Positions 34,600 through 44,066 of a DNA stretch of 64,000 bases are shown one piece after another; position 1 is the first letter of the stretch; each line of letters opens with the position of its first letter. The notes beneath the pieces were generated by a model. That model was not told the origin of the DNA. It did no database searches and saw nothing but the letters and a program-made list of their open reading frames with translations. This DNA comes from Guptibacillus hwajinpoensis (lineage in GTDB: Bacteria > Bacillota > Bacilli > Bacillales > Bacillaceae_O). The translations under genes and the position numbers were made by a program. The DNA is taken from the NCBI GenBank assembly GCA_016841765.1, contig JAENYN010000015.1:1-64000 (forward strand). The letters are read 5' to 3'.

Positions 34600-34636
34600 G
34601 GAACGCCTGCTTTCTTTAAAGCAGGCGTTCTTTTTA
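34600..34636 (+). terminator. Terminator after the TM2 pair
   Basis: GAACGCCTGCTTT/AAAGCAGGCGTTC stem and five T. Confidence 0.93.
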
Positions 34637-34646
34637 AGCAACTTTG

Positions 34647-35915
34647 TTATCTATTAAACGTAACTTTTTCTTTTTGCTCTCCAAGTATAATACTTGTTTC
34701 AGCAGGCGCAGTCTGGGCAATAATCTCGCCGCTCCGGATCGAATAAAGCACCGGCGCCTGTTTGCGGATCGCTTCATAGGCGTTCACCGCCCCCAGGACG
34801 ATCAGATTCGCCGGCTTGCCTTCCTCTATCCCATACTGTTCTTTTATATGCAGTGTTTTAGCGCTGTTGTCCGTGATCAGATCGATTGACTGCATGATCT
34901 GGTCATAGCCCATCAACTGGGTGATATGGAGGCCCATATGGAGCACTTGCAGCATATTTCCTGTTCCGAGCGGATACCAGGGGTCAAAGATGTCGTCATG
35001 CCCGAAGCAGACGTTGATGCCCGCTTCCTGCAGCTCCTTGACCCTTGTGATGCCCCTCCGTTTTGGATAGGAATCAAACCGGCCCTGAAGGTGGATATTC
35101 ACTAATGGATTGGCGACAAAGTTGATGCCCGACAGTTTCAGCAGACGGAAGAGTTTCGATGTATAGGCATCGTTATAGGAATGCATCGCGGTTGTGTGGC
35201 TCGCTGTCACCCGTTCGCCGATGCCCAACCGGTATGCTTCCGCCGCGACGACTTCGACAAAACGGGACTGTTCATCGTCGATTTCATCACAATGGATATC
35301 AATTAGGCGGTCGTATTTTTCAGCGAGCCGGAATGCCGTTTTCATTGAATCGACGCCGTATTCGCGTGTGAATTCAAAGTGCGGAATGCCCCCGACAACA
35401 TCGGCCCCCATTTTCAGGGCTTCCTCCAGGAGTTCCTCTCCATTCGGATAAGAAAGGATGCCTTCCTGCGGAAACGCGACAATTTGCAGGTCGATGAAGC
35501 GCGACATCTCTTCTTTCACTTCAAGCATCGCCTTCAGTGCCGTCAATTCCGGATCGGTGACGTCCACGTGCGTCCGGACATGCTGGATGCCCTGGGCGAT
35601 CTGCCATTTCAGTGCCGTTTTCGCCCTCTTTTTGACGTCTTCAACCGTCAATGATTCTTTCCGCTCCGCCCAGCGCTGGATCCCCTCGAACAGCGTCCCG
35701 CTCTCATTCCAATTCGGTTCGCCGGCGGTCAGGGTTGTATCCAGGTGGATATGCGGTTCGACGAACGGGGGAAGCACAAGGTTCCCCTGAACGTCGATGG
35801 TTTCATGGCCGCTGCTGTTTTGAATCTCACGGCTGATTTTTTCTATCTTTCCAGCTTGGATAAGGATTTGCCAGAGGCCTTCCTTATTTCTCAGTGCTGC
35901 ATTTTTGATGATCAT
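34647..35915 (-). CDS. codA: Cytosine deaminase
   Basis: A 422-residue amidohydrolase of the CodA type, converting cytosine to uracil and ammonia. Metal ligands are seen in [10 protein letters not shown] (His55, His57), a later [14 protein letters not shown] and [10 protein letters not shown], and the catalytic Asp in [10 protein letters not shown]. The whole pattern follows E. coli CodA. The start overlaps the stop of codB by 4 bp (ATGA), so the two are coupled. With the permease and the PyrR leader upstream this is a pyrimidine salvage operon. Confidence 0.93.
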   Translation of the reverse strand: MIIKNAALRNKEGLWQILIQAGKIEKISREIQNSSGHETIDVQGNLVLPPFVEPHIHLDTTLTAGEPNWNESGTLFEGIQRWAERKESLTVEDVKKRAKTALKWQIAQGIQHVRTHVDVTDPELTALKAMLEVKEEMSRFIDLQIVAFPQEGILSYPNGEELLEEALKMGADVVGGIPHFEFTREYGVDSMKTAFRLAEKYDRLIDIHCDEIDDEQSRFVEVVAAEAYRLGIGERVTASHTTAMHSYNDAYTSKLFRLLKLSGINFVANPLVNIHLQGRFDSYPKRRGITRVKELQEAGINVCFGHDDIFDPWYPLGTGNMLQVLHMGLHITQLMGYDQIMQSIDLITDNSAKTLHIKEQYGIEEGKPANLIVLGAVNAYEAIRKQAPVLYSIRSGEIIAQTAPAETSIILGEQKEKVTFNR

Positions 35916-37186
35916 GCTTCCGTCACCTTTTTCATGTGGATTGCAGATTCAGATTTTGCGAATTTCTGGACGGCAAGAGAAATCGCCACATATGCGGCGG
36001 CCGCACCGATGATGCCGTTCAGCGGCGGGATGCCCGGAAGGAACCTCGCCAGCGCCGCTCCGATTGCCCAGGCCGCGATAGCACTCCAATTCACTGCTTT
36101 GAACGCCATATTTTCAAAAGCCGGGTACTTGCCGCGGTTCAGGATAAAATAATCCGCAGCAATGATGGCGCCGATCGGCGGCAGCGCAGACCCAAGCACC
36201 GTAAGAAATCCGACGAAGTTATTGTACAGCCACATCGCGAGGATTGTGCCAATGACTCCGTTGAAGATGACAACTTTGTTCTTTTTGATTTTCGTAATGT
36301 TGGAAAAACCCAATCCCGATGCATAGAGGGCGTTATCATTAGTTGTCCAGATGTTCAGCCCGAGAACGATAATAGCCGGCAGGATCAGTCCCTGTAAAAA
36401 CATGACTTCGGAAATGTCCGACTGCCCGGTTGCAATGGCCCCGACCGCGCCGAAGAGGAACATCAACGAGTTGCCGATGAAGAAGGCGATGATCGTGGTA
36501 ATGACGCCTGTCCGTTTCGTCTTCGCAAACCGGGTGAAATCAGGTGTCAGGGTTCCTCCGCTGATAAAGGAACCGACCGTAATCGTCAAGGCTGCAGCGA
36601 TGCCGAGCGTCTCTGCCGGCTCATATTCCATCAGGCTCTGGAATCCGCCAAGCGAACCAGCTGCCTTCAGTACTGAAAATCCTCCAAGTGCGGCAATAGC
36701 CGGAACGGCGATGAAACTTAAGATTGTCAAAGCCCTCATGCCGAAAAAAGCTGTTGCCGTCATCAGCAATCCTGAAACGGCGATCAGCAAAGCAGTATCA
36801 ATGCCCGTCACTTTCTGAACCGGGACAGCGAACATCGCTACGCCGACGCCAAACCAGCCAACCTGTGTGGCACTCAGCAGGAATGATGATAAGTAAGAGC
36901 CTTTTTCACCGAATGCATAGCGGGTCAATAAGTGCGTGGACAGGCCTGTTTTTGCCGCGATATAGGCAAGCGATCCGGTATATGCCCCGAGAATCAAGTT
37001 GCCCGCCAGCACGACACCGATAAATTGTGTCATGGTCAACCCCATGCCCAGCGCGCCGCCGGACAGCATGCTCGCTGAGAAAAATGTAAAACCGAGCATG
37101 ACGACAAGCATTCTCCAAAATCCTTTTCTGTGCCCCTGCGGCACGGCCTGCAATGAAAAATCCAAATCCACTTTATTTTTTCCCAT
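35912..37186 (-). CDS. codB: Cytosine permease
   Basis: A 424-residue NCS1-family nucleobase transporter with about 12 helices. The CodB pattern is clear: [20 protein letters not shown] near the N terminus, [41 protein letters not shown] and [16 protein letters not shown]. It should import cytosine with protons or sodium. It is the first gene of the operon with codA. Expression is expected to fall when UMP is high, because a PyrR-type attenuator occupies the leader (37187-37406). Confidence 0.93.
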   Translation of the reverse strand: MGKNKVDLDFSLQAVPQGHRKGFWRMLVVMLGFTFFSASMLSGGALGMGLTMTQFIGVVLAGNLILGAYTGSLAYIAAKTGLSTHLLTRYAFGEKGSYLSSFLLSATQVGWFGVGVAMFAVPVQKVTGIDTALLIAVSGLLMTATAFFGMRALTILSFIAVPAIAALGGFSVLKAAGSLGGFQSLMEYEPAETLGIAAALTITVGSFISGGTLTPDFTRFAKTKRTGVITTIIAFFIGNSLMFLFGAVGAIATGQSDISEVMFLQGLILPAIIVLGLNIWTTNDNALYASGLGFSNITKIKKNKVVIFNGVIGTILAMWLYNNFVGFLTVLGSALPPIGAIIAADYFILNRGKYPAFENMAFKAVNWSAIAAWAIGAALARFLPGIPPLNGIIGAAAAYVAISLAVQKFAKSESAIHMKKVTEA

Positions 37187-37406
37187 CGTTACATTCCCCC
37201 CGTTTTAGAATGATCTAAAACTGGTACCGAATCGGATCCGGTTGTTACCTTCAGGGAAAAACAAAGAGGCTTCCTGCCGTAACTGACAGGAAGCCTCTTT
37301 TTAGCATGGATAAACCCCGGGCATAGAGGTGCTCCGGGTGATCCATTTCATTTCCGCTGTCCTTGTCAGCCTCACGGGACTGAATTAAAGGTACCAGTAT
37401 TTGATT
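37187..37406 (-). promoter_or_regulatory. PyrR-dependent attenuator leader of codBA
   Basis: On the minus strand the leader has a PyrR binding loop CAGTCCCGTGAGGCTG inside the wider segment 37356-37391 (known consensus ARUCCNGNGAGGYU), preceded by TTTAATT and followed by ACAAGGA as in B. subtilis pyr leaders. Downstream is a 14-bp perfect terminator stem (AAAGAGGCTTCCTG at 37263-37276 with its complement at 37287-37300) and a T-rich end (TTGTTTTT). UMP-bound PyrR would hold the loop and favour termination. Confidence 0.85.
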
Positions 37407-37412
37407 ACAGCT

Positions 37413-37441
37413 ATTATTGCAGGTTATCAGCATAATGTCAA
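37413..37441 (-). promoter_or_regulatory. SigA promoter of codBA
   Basis: Minus strand TTGACA, 17-bp spacer, AATAAT (5 of 6 matches to TATAAT). Start of transcription is expected near 37406, just before the PyrR loop. Confidence 0.8.
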
Positions 37442-37491
37442 CGGACTGGCTGAAAAGAACGATAAGGATACTGATAAAGAACAACGAACAA

Positions 37492-38097
37492 TCAATATTG
37501 CCGCCTGTCACGGAACCACAAAGTTGAAATCCATTTCTCTCCATCTTTTAAAGGCCGGGACCCATGCTTTGATAGGGGATGCGGGGCAATTGTTCCTTTT
37601 CGGCAATTCTCAAAAATGAGCAAATCTCCTTGAGACGGAAGGACATCAAGAGATAATGCAGGAAAAAAGGTCTCTCCACCGGCATGGACGGTATTCAAGT
37701 AAAGGAGGGCTGTCAGGATTCGCTGGCCACCCTTTGTAATATGCTCTTTTCCAAGCCGGGTAGAAGAATCAAATGAATCAAAATGTGCATCAAATTTTCC
37801 GCTGACCCGGTACCTGATAACTCGAAGGTCCTCCGCATGATTAAGAGGCTGGCCCGCGATGGACGCAATGAGGTCAGTCACTTGCTTAACAATGGCATTG
37901 GAATCGTGGCGGAATTGAGCCTGATCTGACTTTCTTGCTGGCGAGATCTTTGTTTTCGATTGCCCTACAATAGCTGACGGTTGAAGTTTTTGTTCCGCCA
38001 AATTAATCAGCTGCTGGCATTCTTTCTTGCTCACCACTTGCTTATAACAACCAATAAATGGATTGTGTTCATGATAAACGATAGAAGGTTTTTTCAT
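37492..38097 (-). CDS. 2-oxoglutarate/Fe(II) oxygenase, prolyl-4-hydroxylase-like
   Basis: A 201-residue stand-alone dioxygenase of the P4H type. The iron ligands are His105 and Asp107 in DAHFDSFD and His178; Lys188 (KW) binds 2-oxoglutarate, with the expected ten-residue spacing. The segment ILTALLYLNTVHAGGETFFP and LPSQGDLLIFEN are typical of bacterial P4H. Possible targets are collagen-like or EF-Tu proline residues, as shown for homologues; no such gene lies nearby. ATG follows AGGGGTG by 9 nt. Confidence 0.9.
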   Translation of the reverse strand: MKKPSIVYHEHNPFIGCYKQVVSKKECQQLINLAEQKLQPSAIVGQSKTKISPARKSDQAQFRHDSNAIVKQVTDLIASIAGQPLNHAEDLRVIRYRVSGKFDAHFDSFDSSTRLGKEHITKGGQRILTALLYLNTVHAGGETFFPALSLDVLPSQGDLLIFENCRKGTIAPHPLSKHGSRPLKDGEKWISTLWFRDRRQY

Positions 38098-38354
38098 ACG
38101 ATTTGCACCCCTGGTTACTTCTTATGAAGCTAGCGGTAAAAAGATAAACTTGCAATCATGCCTTTAATGATCGCAGTTCTATGCTACTTCATCCTATGCT
38201 ATGTAAGGGAAGTGACTGGCGTGACGCAAATGCATGGAACGATTAATAATGAAGGATGCAGATCCGATGCCTGATTATCCTTTGCTTTCGGGTTATTTTC
38301 ACGACACAAGTGTTAAACTAAATGACAGCTTTCATGTAAAAGGAAGTGACAAAA

Positions 38355-39059
38355 ATGGATTTTTTTGAAGGACAGGAAACCCTTACGACACTCGAGTGGG
38401 CGCTGCGGGCTATCATTGCTTTTTTCTTTCTGGTGATTGTCGCAAGAGTTCTTGGACAGCGGTCCATCTCCCAATTGAGACTTCTTGATTTTGTTATCGC
38501 TCTTGTCATCGGAAACATTATCGCCCATCCGCTATCAGATGAACAACTCGGGCTGAAAGGTTCTATCGTCACGACAACTGTTTTAGTCGCCCTTTACCTT
38601 GCTGGGCTGTTCAGCATTCTGAAGTGGCCGGCGGTTCGGAAGCTCATTAATAGTGATCCGGTCATTATAGTGAAAAATGGAGAAATCTTAAAAAAAGGAT
38701 TGGATAAGGCGAGGATTTCCATAGATGTGCTGCTGGAAGAATTACGCGAGGAAAAAGTGAAAGATGTCAAAAATGTAGCACTTGCACTCTGGGAAGCAGA
38801 CGGCAAAATTTCGGTATTTATGGACCCGCAATATGAACCGGTGACACCGGCTTCTATTCAGTTGGCGGCAGAGCCATTCGATTTCCCTAAGACGGTCATA
38901 AAAGAAGGCAAAATTAATGACGTCGAATTGAAGCAAATCCAAAAGGATGAAAGCTGGCTGACTTCTGAATTAAAAAAGATGCACCATACCGAAGTGAAAA
39001 ACGTGCTGTTGGCGACCGTTGACAGGAATGAGACCTTGAAGGTGTTCTTATACAGATGA
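38355..39059 (+). CDS. DUF421 (YetF/YcaP-like) membrane protein
   Basis: A 234-residue protein with three N-terminal helices (about 18-36, 47-66 and 76-92) and a cytoplasmic part containing the DUF421 pattern RVLGQRSISQLRLLDFVIALVIGN and ARISIDVLLEELRE. The C-terminal part repeats ELKKMHHTEVKNVLLATVDRN. Members of this family influence spore or membrane properties, but the biochemistry is unknown. ATG 38355 has AAGGAAGTGA upstream; GTG 38346 lies inside that ribosome site. Confidence 0.85.
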   Translation: MDFFEGQETLTTLEWALRAIIAFFFLVIVARVLGQRSISQLRLLDFVIALVIGNIIAHPLSDEQLGLKGSIVTTTVLVALYLAGLFSILKWPAVRKLINSDPVIIVKNGEILKKGLDKARISIDVLLEELREEKVKDVKNVALALWEADGKISVFMDPQYEPVTPASIQLAAEPFDFPKTVIKEGKINDVELKQIQKDESWLTSELKKMHHTEVKNVLLATVDRNETLKVFLYR

Positions 39060-39061
39060 AA

Positions 39062-39092
39062 GAGGACAGGTACCTGATCAACGCCTGTCCTC
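39062..39092. terminator. Shared hairpin between converging genes
   Basis: GAGGACAGG/CCTGTCCTC stem between the DUF421 gene and the reductase gene; T tracts on both sides are short. Confidence 0.5.
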
Positions 39093-39105
39093 CTTTCATC
39101 GGGTA

Positions 39106-40068
39106 TCAAACATTCAACACCAGCCGGCCTTTGCCCCGTGAAACACAGCTGAGCATCCTTCGCTGTGATTTTTGCTGTTCTTCTGTCAAGAACGAGTCGT
39201 AATGGATGATTTCTCCCTCTTCCACTTCCACTTCGCACGTCCCGCAGCCGCCTGCACGGCATGAGTACGGGACCTTAATCCCGTTTTCATGAAGAGTATC
39301 CAAAAGCGAAGAATCCGCTGAAACTTCAAACTGTCCGCCGCTTTTTTGCAGTTTCACCTGGAACGGGTGTCGTTCCTTTATCGGCGGCGGGGCGAACCGC
39401 TCATAATGGACATTGATGGATGGGTAACCATCGGCTTCCGCCGTTTGTGAAAATTCTTCTATCATGCGCTCGGGGCCGCAAAAATAAACATGGGTGCCGA
39501 TGCGGTGATCGGAAAGCCCGGCCGGCGACAGCCGCTTTCCATCCGCTTCCCTTGAAAAGTAAAAATGGCACTGTTCTGGATAGGTTCTGCGCAAGAAGTC
39601 ATAGAAAGCGCATTGCTCCATTGTTTTTGCAGCATAATGGAGCTCAAAGGAACCCTTTTTTTCAGCCAATTCTGCCATCATAGATAAGAATGGGGTAATG
39701 CCGATGCCAGCCGCATAAAACACGTGATGTTTTGCCTGAAAACTTAGTTGAAAATGGTTTTTCGGCCAGCTGACTGACAGCAAATCCCCCTTTTTTACGT
39801 TCTCATGCATAAACCTCGATCCGCCAGCCGAGTCTTCCGACAATCGGACAGCAATCTCAAACAGCCCCCGCTCAGCCGTTGTATTAAAAAGCGAATAGTG
39901 TCGTTCCAATACGCCCGAGGGATGCGGCAAATAGATTGTAATATGCGAACCGCCGCTGAACGGCGGAAGCGGGGAGCCATCCGCCGCTTCCAGCGTGAAC
40001 CGTTTAACAGCGGAAGTTTCTTCCGTTATGTTTCTGACCCGTACTTCCATTTTCGGCTGTTGCTGCAA
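39106..40068 (-). CDS. PDR/VanB-type oxygenase reductase (FMN/NAD, 2Fe-2S)
   Basis: A 320-residue reductase: a flavin-binding FNR domain (HYSLFN), an NAD(P)-binding domain (FYAAGIGITPFLSMM, YFCGPERM) and a C-terminal plant-type ferredoxin domain (CRAGGCGTCEV plus a Cys in MLSCVSRG). This order fits phthalate-dioxygenase-reductase-like proteins, which pass electrons from NAD(P)H to an oxygenase. It ends a three-gene operon, 18 bp after the DmmA-like gene, so its partner is very likely the heme N-demethylase at 40542-41492. TTG start, 6 nt after AGAGGG. Confidence 0.88.
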   Translation of the reverse strand: MQQQPKMEVRVRNITEETSAVKRFTLEAADGSPLPPFSGGSHITIYLPHPSGVLERHYSLFNTTAERGLFEIAVRLSEDSAGGSRFMHENVKKGDLLSVSWPKNHFQLSFQAKHHVFYAAGIGITPFLSMMAELAEKKGSFELHYAAKTMEQCAFYDFLRRTYPEQCHFYFSREADGKRLSPAGLSDHRIGTHVYFCGPERMIEEFSQTAEADGYPSINVHYERFAPPPIKERHPFQVKLQKSGGQFEVSADSSLLDTLHENGIKVPYSCRAGGCGTCEVEVEEGEIIHYDSFLTEEQQKSQRRMLSCVSRGKGRLVLNV

Positions 40069-40086
40069 GTGAATCCCTCTCCCTGT

Positions 40087-40545
40087 TCAAATCGACGTAT
40101 AGCCAAGGTAGGCATCGAGACGGCGTGAGTAATGGCCGGAAACCTCGAGTCCGATACCGCACCGCCTGCACATAATCTGCTTTTCATCCTCCGCTTCATT
40201 GATCCCATGGCATTTTCCGCAAATGACCTTTTTTCTGACAGGCCCCACCACATCTAACTGCATTTCGTATTCTGAAAAACCTGCTTCACCAGCGAGGTTT
40301 TGAATCCGATTCACAAACTCCTTCGTTCCTGCTACATATAAGTACACTCCCATTTTTTGCTGGCTGAACCAGTGGTCCAGAAAGGAGTCAGGTTCAGGAC
40401 CGATTGTCTTAAAATCAAAAGGGACATGTTCTTTCTCAGCTTGAGGAACAAGGGCATTGAGAACTTCCGCCCCCTTTTCATCAGCGCAAAATAAATACTT
40501 CCTTTTCCCCTTTTTGAGTGAAAGCTCTCCCTGGACCTGACTCAT
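40087..40545 (-). CDS. Dimethylamine monooxygenase DmmA-like subunit
   Basis: A 152-residue protein with a zinc-ribbon-like C terminus: ICGKCHG and MCRRCG hold four cysteines. The N-terminal 100 residues (KYLFCADEKGAEVL, GVYLYVAGTKEFVN) are alpha/beta. This resembles the family annotated as dimethylamine monooxygenase subunit DmmA. The start overlaps the upstream demethylase gene by 4 bp and the reductase follows after 18 bp, as in dmm clusters of methylamine-using bacteria. Assigned partly by context. Confidence 0.7.
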   Translation of the reverse strand: MSQVQGELSLKKGKRKYLFCADEKGAEVLNALVPQAEKEHVPFDFKTIGPEPDSFLDHWFSQQKMGVYLYVAGTKEFVNRIQNLAGEAGFSEYEMQLDVVGPVRKKVICGKCHGINEAEDEKQIMCRRCGIGLEVSGHYSRRLDAYLGYTSI

Positions 40546-41492
40546 CTCTTTTCCACTTCCTCTGCAAGATAGTTAAGCACCTGCTGCCGGAACAGGCCGA
40601 TTCCTTTGTAGTCAGCGATGAAATCAGGGAGTTCCTGAAGGATCTTATAAAATTGCTCAAGCCAGGGCGTGTGCTGTATGAACGTTTCTAAAGGCAGTGT
40701 GTGAGTATGGATGGTAAATAGAATGCCGTTCGTTTTCGGCAGCCGGAACAGCTTTTGGACTTCCACCCTGAAACGGACAAGCTCCCCGGCATTTTCCTTT
40801 GTCACCTGCCTGCGGGCCTTCCCCCATTCAGAGAAAGTTTCAAGGGACGTATCGAGACGGTCCCCGGCCATGAGTGACCAGTTTTTCCTCCACCACGGCG
40901 TTCCGGCCTCAAGCCGCAGTAAAAATTGCAGAATTCGGTCATCAAGAGACCCATCCTGAAAACCGGGGATCGGCGTATGAATTTCTTTAAAATTCATGCC
41001 GAGGTCGAAATATAGCGACCAATTCGCCGGAAAACAGAGCTGCCCGGCATCCAGAAACAGGTTGCCGTCCCGCTCCATCATCAAGATCAAGTCCTCCTGC
41101 ACATGGCGGCCGATAAAATCGAGAGGCTCTTCTTCCAGTGTCGTACTATCACCGAACGTAAAGACAGCGGTTTCATTTGTCTGAATGTTAGTAAAGGCCC
41201 AGCGTCCACCCTCTTTTTCCAACTTAAATGTTTCCGGATAATAAAAAACGAGCTGATGGATGACGAGATCGATGATTTCCCACTGGGCTTCCAGCGTATG
41301 TGGGGATGATTGATAGCAGCGTTCCGGATGGTTTTCCAGCAATTCGCGTTTCAGGCTGATCTCATCCATGTACTTGCCTGTCAACTCGATCGCTTGCGGC
41401 GGATCTAACGGAACCGCATTGTTGGAATATCGGTAGACGTCATTGTCTTTAAACGGATAAGGAAAAGACCGTAAATCTTCACTTAGTTTCAT
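40542..41492 (-). CDS. Heme-dependent oxidative N-demethylase family protein (DUF3445)
   Basis: A 316-residue protein with the DUF3445 pattern: FPANWSLYFDLGMNFKEIHTPIPGF (in the family, Pro and His near this site lie by the heme), WWRKNWSLMAGD and the ETLxRLPKTNGILFTIHTHTLPL region. Family members are heme proteins that remove methyl groups from secondary amines. It is first in the operon, before the DmmA-like protein and the PDR-type reductase, consistent with a monooxygenase for dimethylamine or a similar amine. ATG follows AAAAGGTG by 6 nt. Substrate is inferred. Confidence 0.8.
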   Translation of the reverse strand: MKLSEDLRSFPYPFKDNDVYRYSNNAVPLDPPQAIELTGKYMDEISLKRELLENHPERCYQSSPHTLEAQWEIIDLVIHQLVFYYPETFKLEKEGGRWAFTNIQTNETAVFTFGDSTTLEEEPLDFIGRHVQEDLILMMERDGNLFLDAGQLCFPANWSLYFDLGMNFKEIHTPIPGFQDGSLDDRILQFLLRLEAGTPWWRKNWSLMAGDRLDTSLETFSEWGKARRQVTKENAGELVRFRVEVQKLFRLPKTNGILFTIHTHTLPLETFIQHTPWLEQFYKILQELPDFIADYKGIGLFRQQVLNYLAEEVEKR

Positions 41493-41524
41493 AGATTCAC
41501 CTTTTCAGAATTTTTCATATACTT

Positions 41525-41554
41525 ATACTATAACAAAGAATAGTAGAATAGTAT
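41525..41554 (-). promoter_or_regulatory. Repeat-rich promoter region of the N-demethylase operon
   Basis: ATACTAT (41525-41531) and ATAGTAT (41548-41554) form an inverted repeat, with a further ATAGTA between them; the minus strand carries TATAGTATAAG, which can hold a -10 box, about 30 bp before the start codon. May be an operator; no regulator gene is adjacent. Confidence 0.4.
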
Positions 41555-41619
41555 TGTGCCTGGCATTTATGTGCGGTCCTTATCTTACTGGTGCTTATGC
41601 ATTTCTGACATTACTCGAT

Positions 41620-41651
41620 TAAAAACGCCTGGTGTTTACCAGGCGAAAAAA
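41620..41651 (-). terminator. Terminator after the 395-residue hypothetical gene
   Basis: CGCCTGGT/ACCAGGCG stem, 4-nt loop, five T on the minus strand. Confidence 0.85.
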
Positions 41652-41664
41652 GTGAATTGTTATT

Positions 41665-42852
41665 TTACAGAATCACTTCCGATATTTTTAATGTATACTC
41701 ATCAGGGAGTTTATCTGCCTGCCTGGAAATCTCCGCTCTAAAGCTTTCCCTCCCCTTTATGACAATCTCATCTTTTTTAATGGATATCTTTCCAAAACTG
41801 TAAGGTGCCCAATACGTATCGATGAAGTCAATATGGGCTACACCGGATTTTCCCGATTTCAACTCGGTAACCCTCAGCTTGTAGTGAGCTTTATCAAGAA
41901 AGCTTTTTGGAACGTTATATATGACCTCTGCCAAATAATTTTTATTTTGTTTTGAAGCATAAGTCAGTTCCATATCCAATCCATTGTTTTTCACAGACGT
42001 AATGACTTCCTCGATTTTTTCCTTTTCTAAGTGATCAAATTCCGCTATTGATCTCAGTCCCTCGCAGACACTGTTGAACAGCATCCCCGACTTCCCGGTA
42101 TCATCAGAAGAAAGATAGGTGGATAAATCCAGCGTTGCATACGTATATTTATGCCAGGTTTCTAATGCCACTTCCTGTTTTGCCTGTTCCATTGTTTCAG
42201 CAACGTTGATATATATCTCATCATAATTAGGGAGAAGTACATTAGCCCTTCTTAACAAATTACTGAATAGTGCCGAATAGATGAAATCGAATGGAGCCAG
42301 TGTGCCTCTTTCAAACTGGCTATAAATGCGGATTCCCTTTATCTTTCTCGTTAACGGACGGGGATTGATTGAATAGCTGTACAATAAGCTGTCCGCTCTT
42401 TTTGCCTGGTTTCTGAACCTTATGTTCTGTTCGTTTTGTGCATATTGAATGAGCTCTTCTCTTGTTTGTGGCGCAAACTCAATTGCTTTTTTATAATCAT
42501 CAAGCAGCTTTTGTTGCTGAAAATCCAGCGGTTCTTTACATTCAATATGGATCACCTTTTTAATGGCTTCTTCCGCTTTGGACAGCCCCTGCCTGAAATC
42601 CTCTATATCCAGCCCGCTTGAACCATTGAAATCCCCGTTCATTTCCACTTCAGCAATCGTTTTATAAAGAGATTTAAGCTTCAGTTTTCTCGTTGGCGGG
42701 GCATGATTCACAAATCGGATGAGGATGCACTCAAATGTCTGGCCATGAAATGTGCCAATAAGGTGTTCATTTAAAAACGTATCAAGCAAACGCAGTGATA
42801 CATTGTTTGTGTCTTTCGTTTGGAAATCTTTATATTCAATCAGAAATCTCAT
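41665..42852 (-). CDS. Hypothetical protein, 395 residues
   Basis: A soluble, charged protein that I do not recognise. It starts MRFLIEYKDFQTKDTNNVSL after AAAGGAG (ATG 42852; the frame opens 29 codons earlier without a ribosome site). Predicted alpha/beta with a helical middle (about 90-170, KAEEAIKKVIHIE, LLDDYKKAIEF) and a C-terminal beta-rich part (YKLRVTELKSGKSGVAHIDF, KISIKKDEIVIKG). No signal peptide, membrane helix or catalytic motif is obvious. It is monocistronic, between the demethylase operon and the aldolase gene. Confidence 0.75.
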   Translation of the reverse strand: MRFLIEYKDFQTKDTNNVSLRLLDTFLNEHLIGTFHGQTFECILIRFVNHAPPTRKLKLKSLYKTIAEVEMNGDFNGSSGLDIEDFRQGLSKAEEAIKKVIHIECKEPLDFQQQKLLDDYKKAIEFAPQTREELIQYAQNEQNIRFRNQAKRADSLLYSYSINPRPLTRKIKGIRIYSQFERGTLAPFDFIYSALFSNLLRRANVLLPNYDEIYINVAETMEQAKQEVALETWHKYTYATLDLSTYLSSDDTGKSGMLFNSVCEGLRSIAEFDHLEKEKIEEVITSVKNNGLDMELTYASKQNKNYLAEVIYNVPKSFLDKAHYKLRVTELKSGKSGVAHIDFIDTYWAPYSFGKISIKKDEIVIKGRESFRAEISRQADKLPDEYTLKISEVIL

Positions 42853-43098
42853 AAGGTGACTCCTTTGTTCAGTTAGGTTCTGTTGTCTATTATATACTTT
42901 CAGGTGCCTGGTCACTGCTCGAACTGTGTCGAAAATCAATTAACTGCCCGCCGGCAAATCAAGAAGAAAGGTACGCTTGTTTATGTCTATTGAACAGAAA
43001 CACGGACAATTTAAAATATACGGTTTTAATGATGGCCCAATAATGGGAAAATAAAAAGTGGATGTTTTTCGAATACTTATAAAAAAGGAGTGGAAAGC

Positions 43099-43989
43099 AT
43101 GAACCAAAAACAATTTGACAAAATGAAAAACGGAAAAGGATTTATCGCTGCCCTCGACCAGAGCGGCGGGAGCACGCCAAAAGCGTTAGCCGGATACGGA
43201 GTACCGGAAGACTCCTATAGCAATGAAGATGAAATGTTCGACCTGGTGCATGAAATGCGGACAAGGATTATCACATCTCCTGCCTTTAGTTCCGACCGCA
43301 TTCTCGGCGCCATTCTGTTCGAACAGACAATGGACCGAAAAATTGAAGGCCAGTATACGGCCGACTATCTTGCCGATAAAGGCATTGTGCCTTTTTTGAA
43401 GGTGGATAAAGGCCTCGCTGATCAGGAAAACGGCGTCCAGCTCATGAAACCGAACCCTGGTCTTGACGAGACGCTGCGCCGGGCCAACGAACGGAACATT
43501 TTCGGTACCAAAATGCGTTCTGTCGTCCATGAACCGAACGAAGAAGGCATCAAGGCGGTTGTCGACCAGCAATTCGAAACCGGGAAACAAATTGTGGCAG
43601 CAGGGCTCGTTCCGATTATTGAGCCGGAAGTGAACATTCACAGCGAAAACAAGGAACAATGCGAGGAAATCTTGAAGGAGGAAATCCGGAAACATCTGGA
43701 TGAACTTTCCGAAGATCAAAATGTCATGCTTAAGCTGACCATCCCGACAAAAGCCAACCTTTACAAGGAACTGATCGACCATCCACGCGTCGTTCGTGTT
43801 GTGGCCCTATCAGGCGGCTATTCCCGCGAAGAAGCGAACGAGAAATTGAAAGAGAACGACGGCATGATTGCAAGCTTCTCCCGTGCACTTGCTTCTGACC
43901 TGAATGCCAATCAATCAGACGAAGAGTTCAATGAGAAGCTGCAGAAGGCCGTAGACTCCATTTACGATGCGTCTGTAAATAAAAAATAA
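43099..43989 (+). CDS. Fructose-bisphosphate aldolase class I
   Basis: A 296-residue class I (Schiff-base) aldolase, cleaving fructose 1,6-bisphosphate to glyceraldehyde 3-phosphate and dihydroxyacetone phosphate. Recognisable parts are [39 protein letters not shown] and [13 protein letters not shown], where the catalytic Lys lies in the LKLTIP segment, and GGYSREEAN for the phosphate. Similar to FdaB of staphylococci. ATG 43099 follows AAAGGAG by 8 nt; a GTG three codons earlier touches the ribosome site. Confidence 0.93.
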   Translation: MNQKQFDKMKNGKGFIAALDQSGGSTPKALAGYGVPEDSYSNEDEMFDLVHEMRTRIITSPAFSSDRILGAILFEQTMDRKIEGQYTADYLADKGIVPFLKVDKGLADQENGVQLMKPNPGLDETLRRANERNIFGTKMRSVVHEPNEEGIKAVVDQQFETGKQIVAAGLVPIIEPEVNIHSENKEQCEEILKEEIRKHLDELSEDQNVMLKLTIPTKANLYKELIDHPRVVRVVALSGGYSREEANEKLKENDGMIASFSRALASDLNANQSDEEFNEKLQKAVDSIYDASVNKK

Positions 43990-44010
43990 GGCAGGGATTT
44001 GTGCCTGCCC

Positions 44011-44050
44011 AAAAAAACGAGCCCTGTTCCAACAGGGCTCGTTCCTTTTA
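44011..44050. terminator. Bidirectional terminator between aldolase and mqo
   Basis: CGAGCCCTGTT/AACAGGGCTCG stem with a 2-nt spacer; A7 on the left gives a T run on the minus strand and TTCCTTTT follows on the plus strand. Confidence 0.9.
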
Positions 44051-44066
44051 TGATGTTATACCACCG

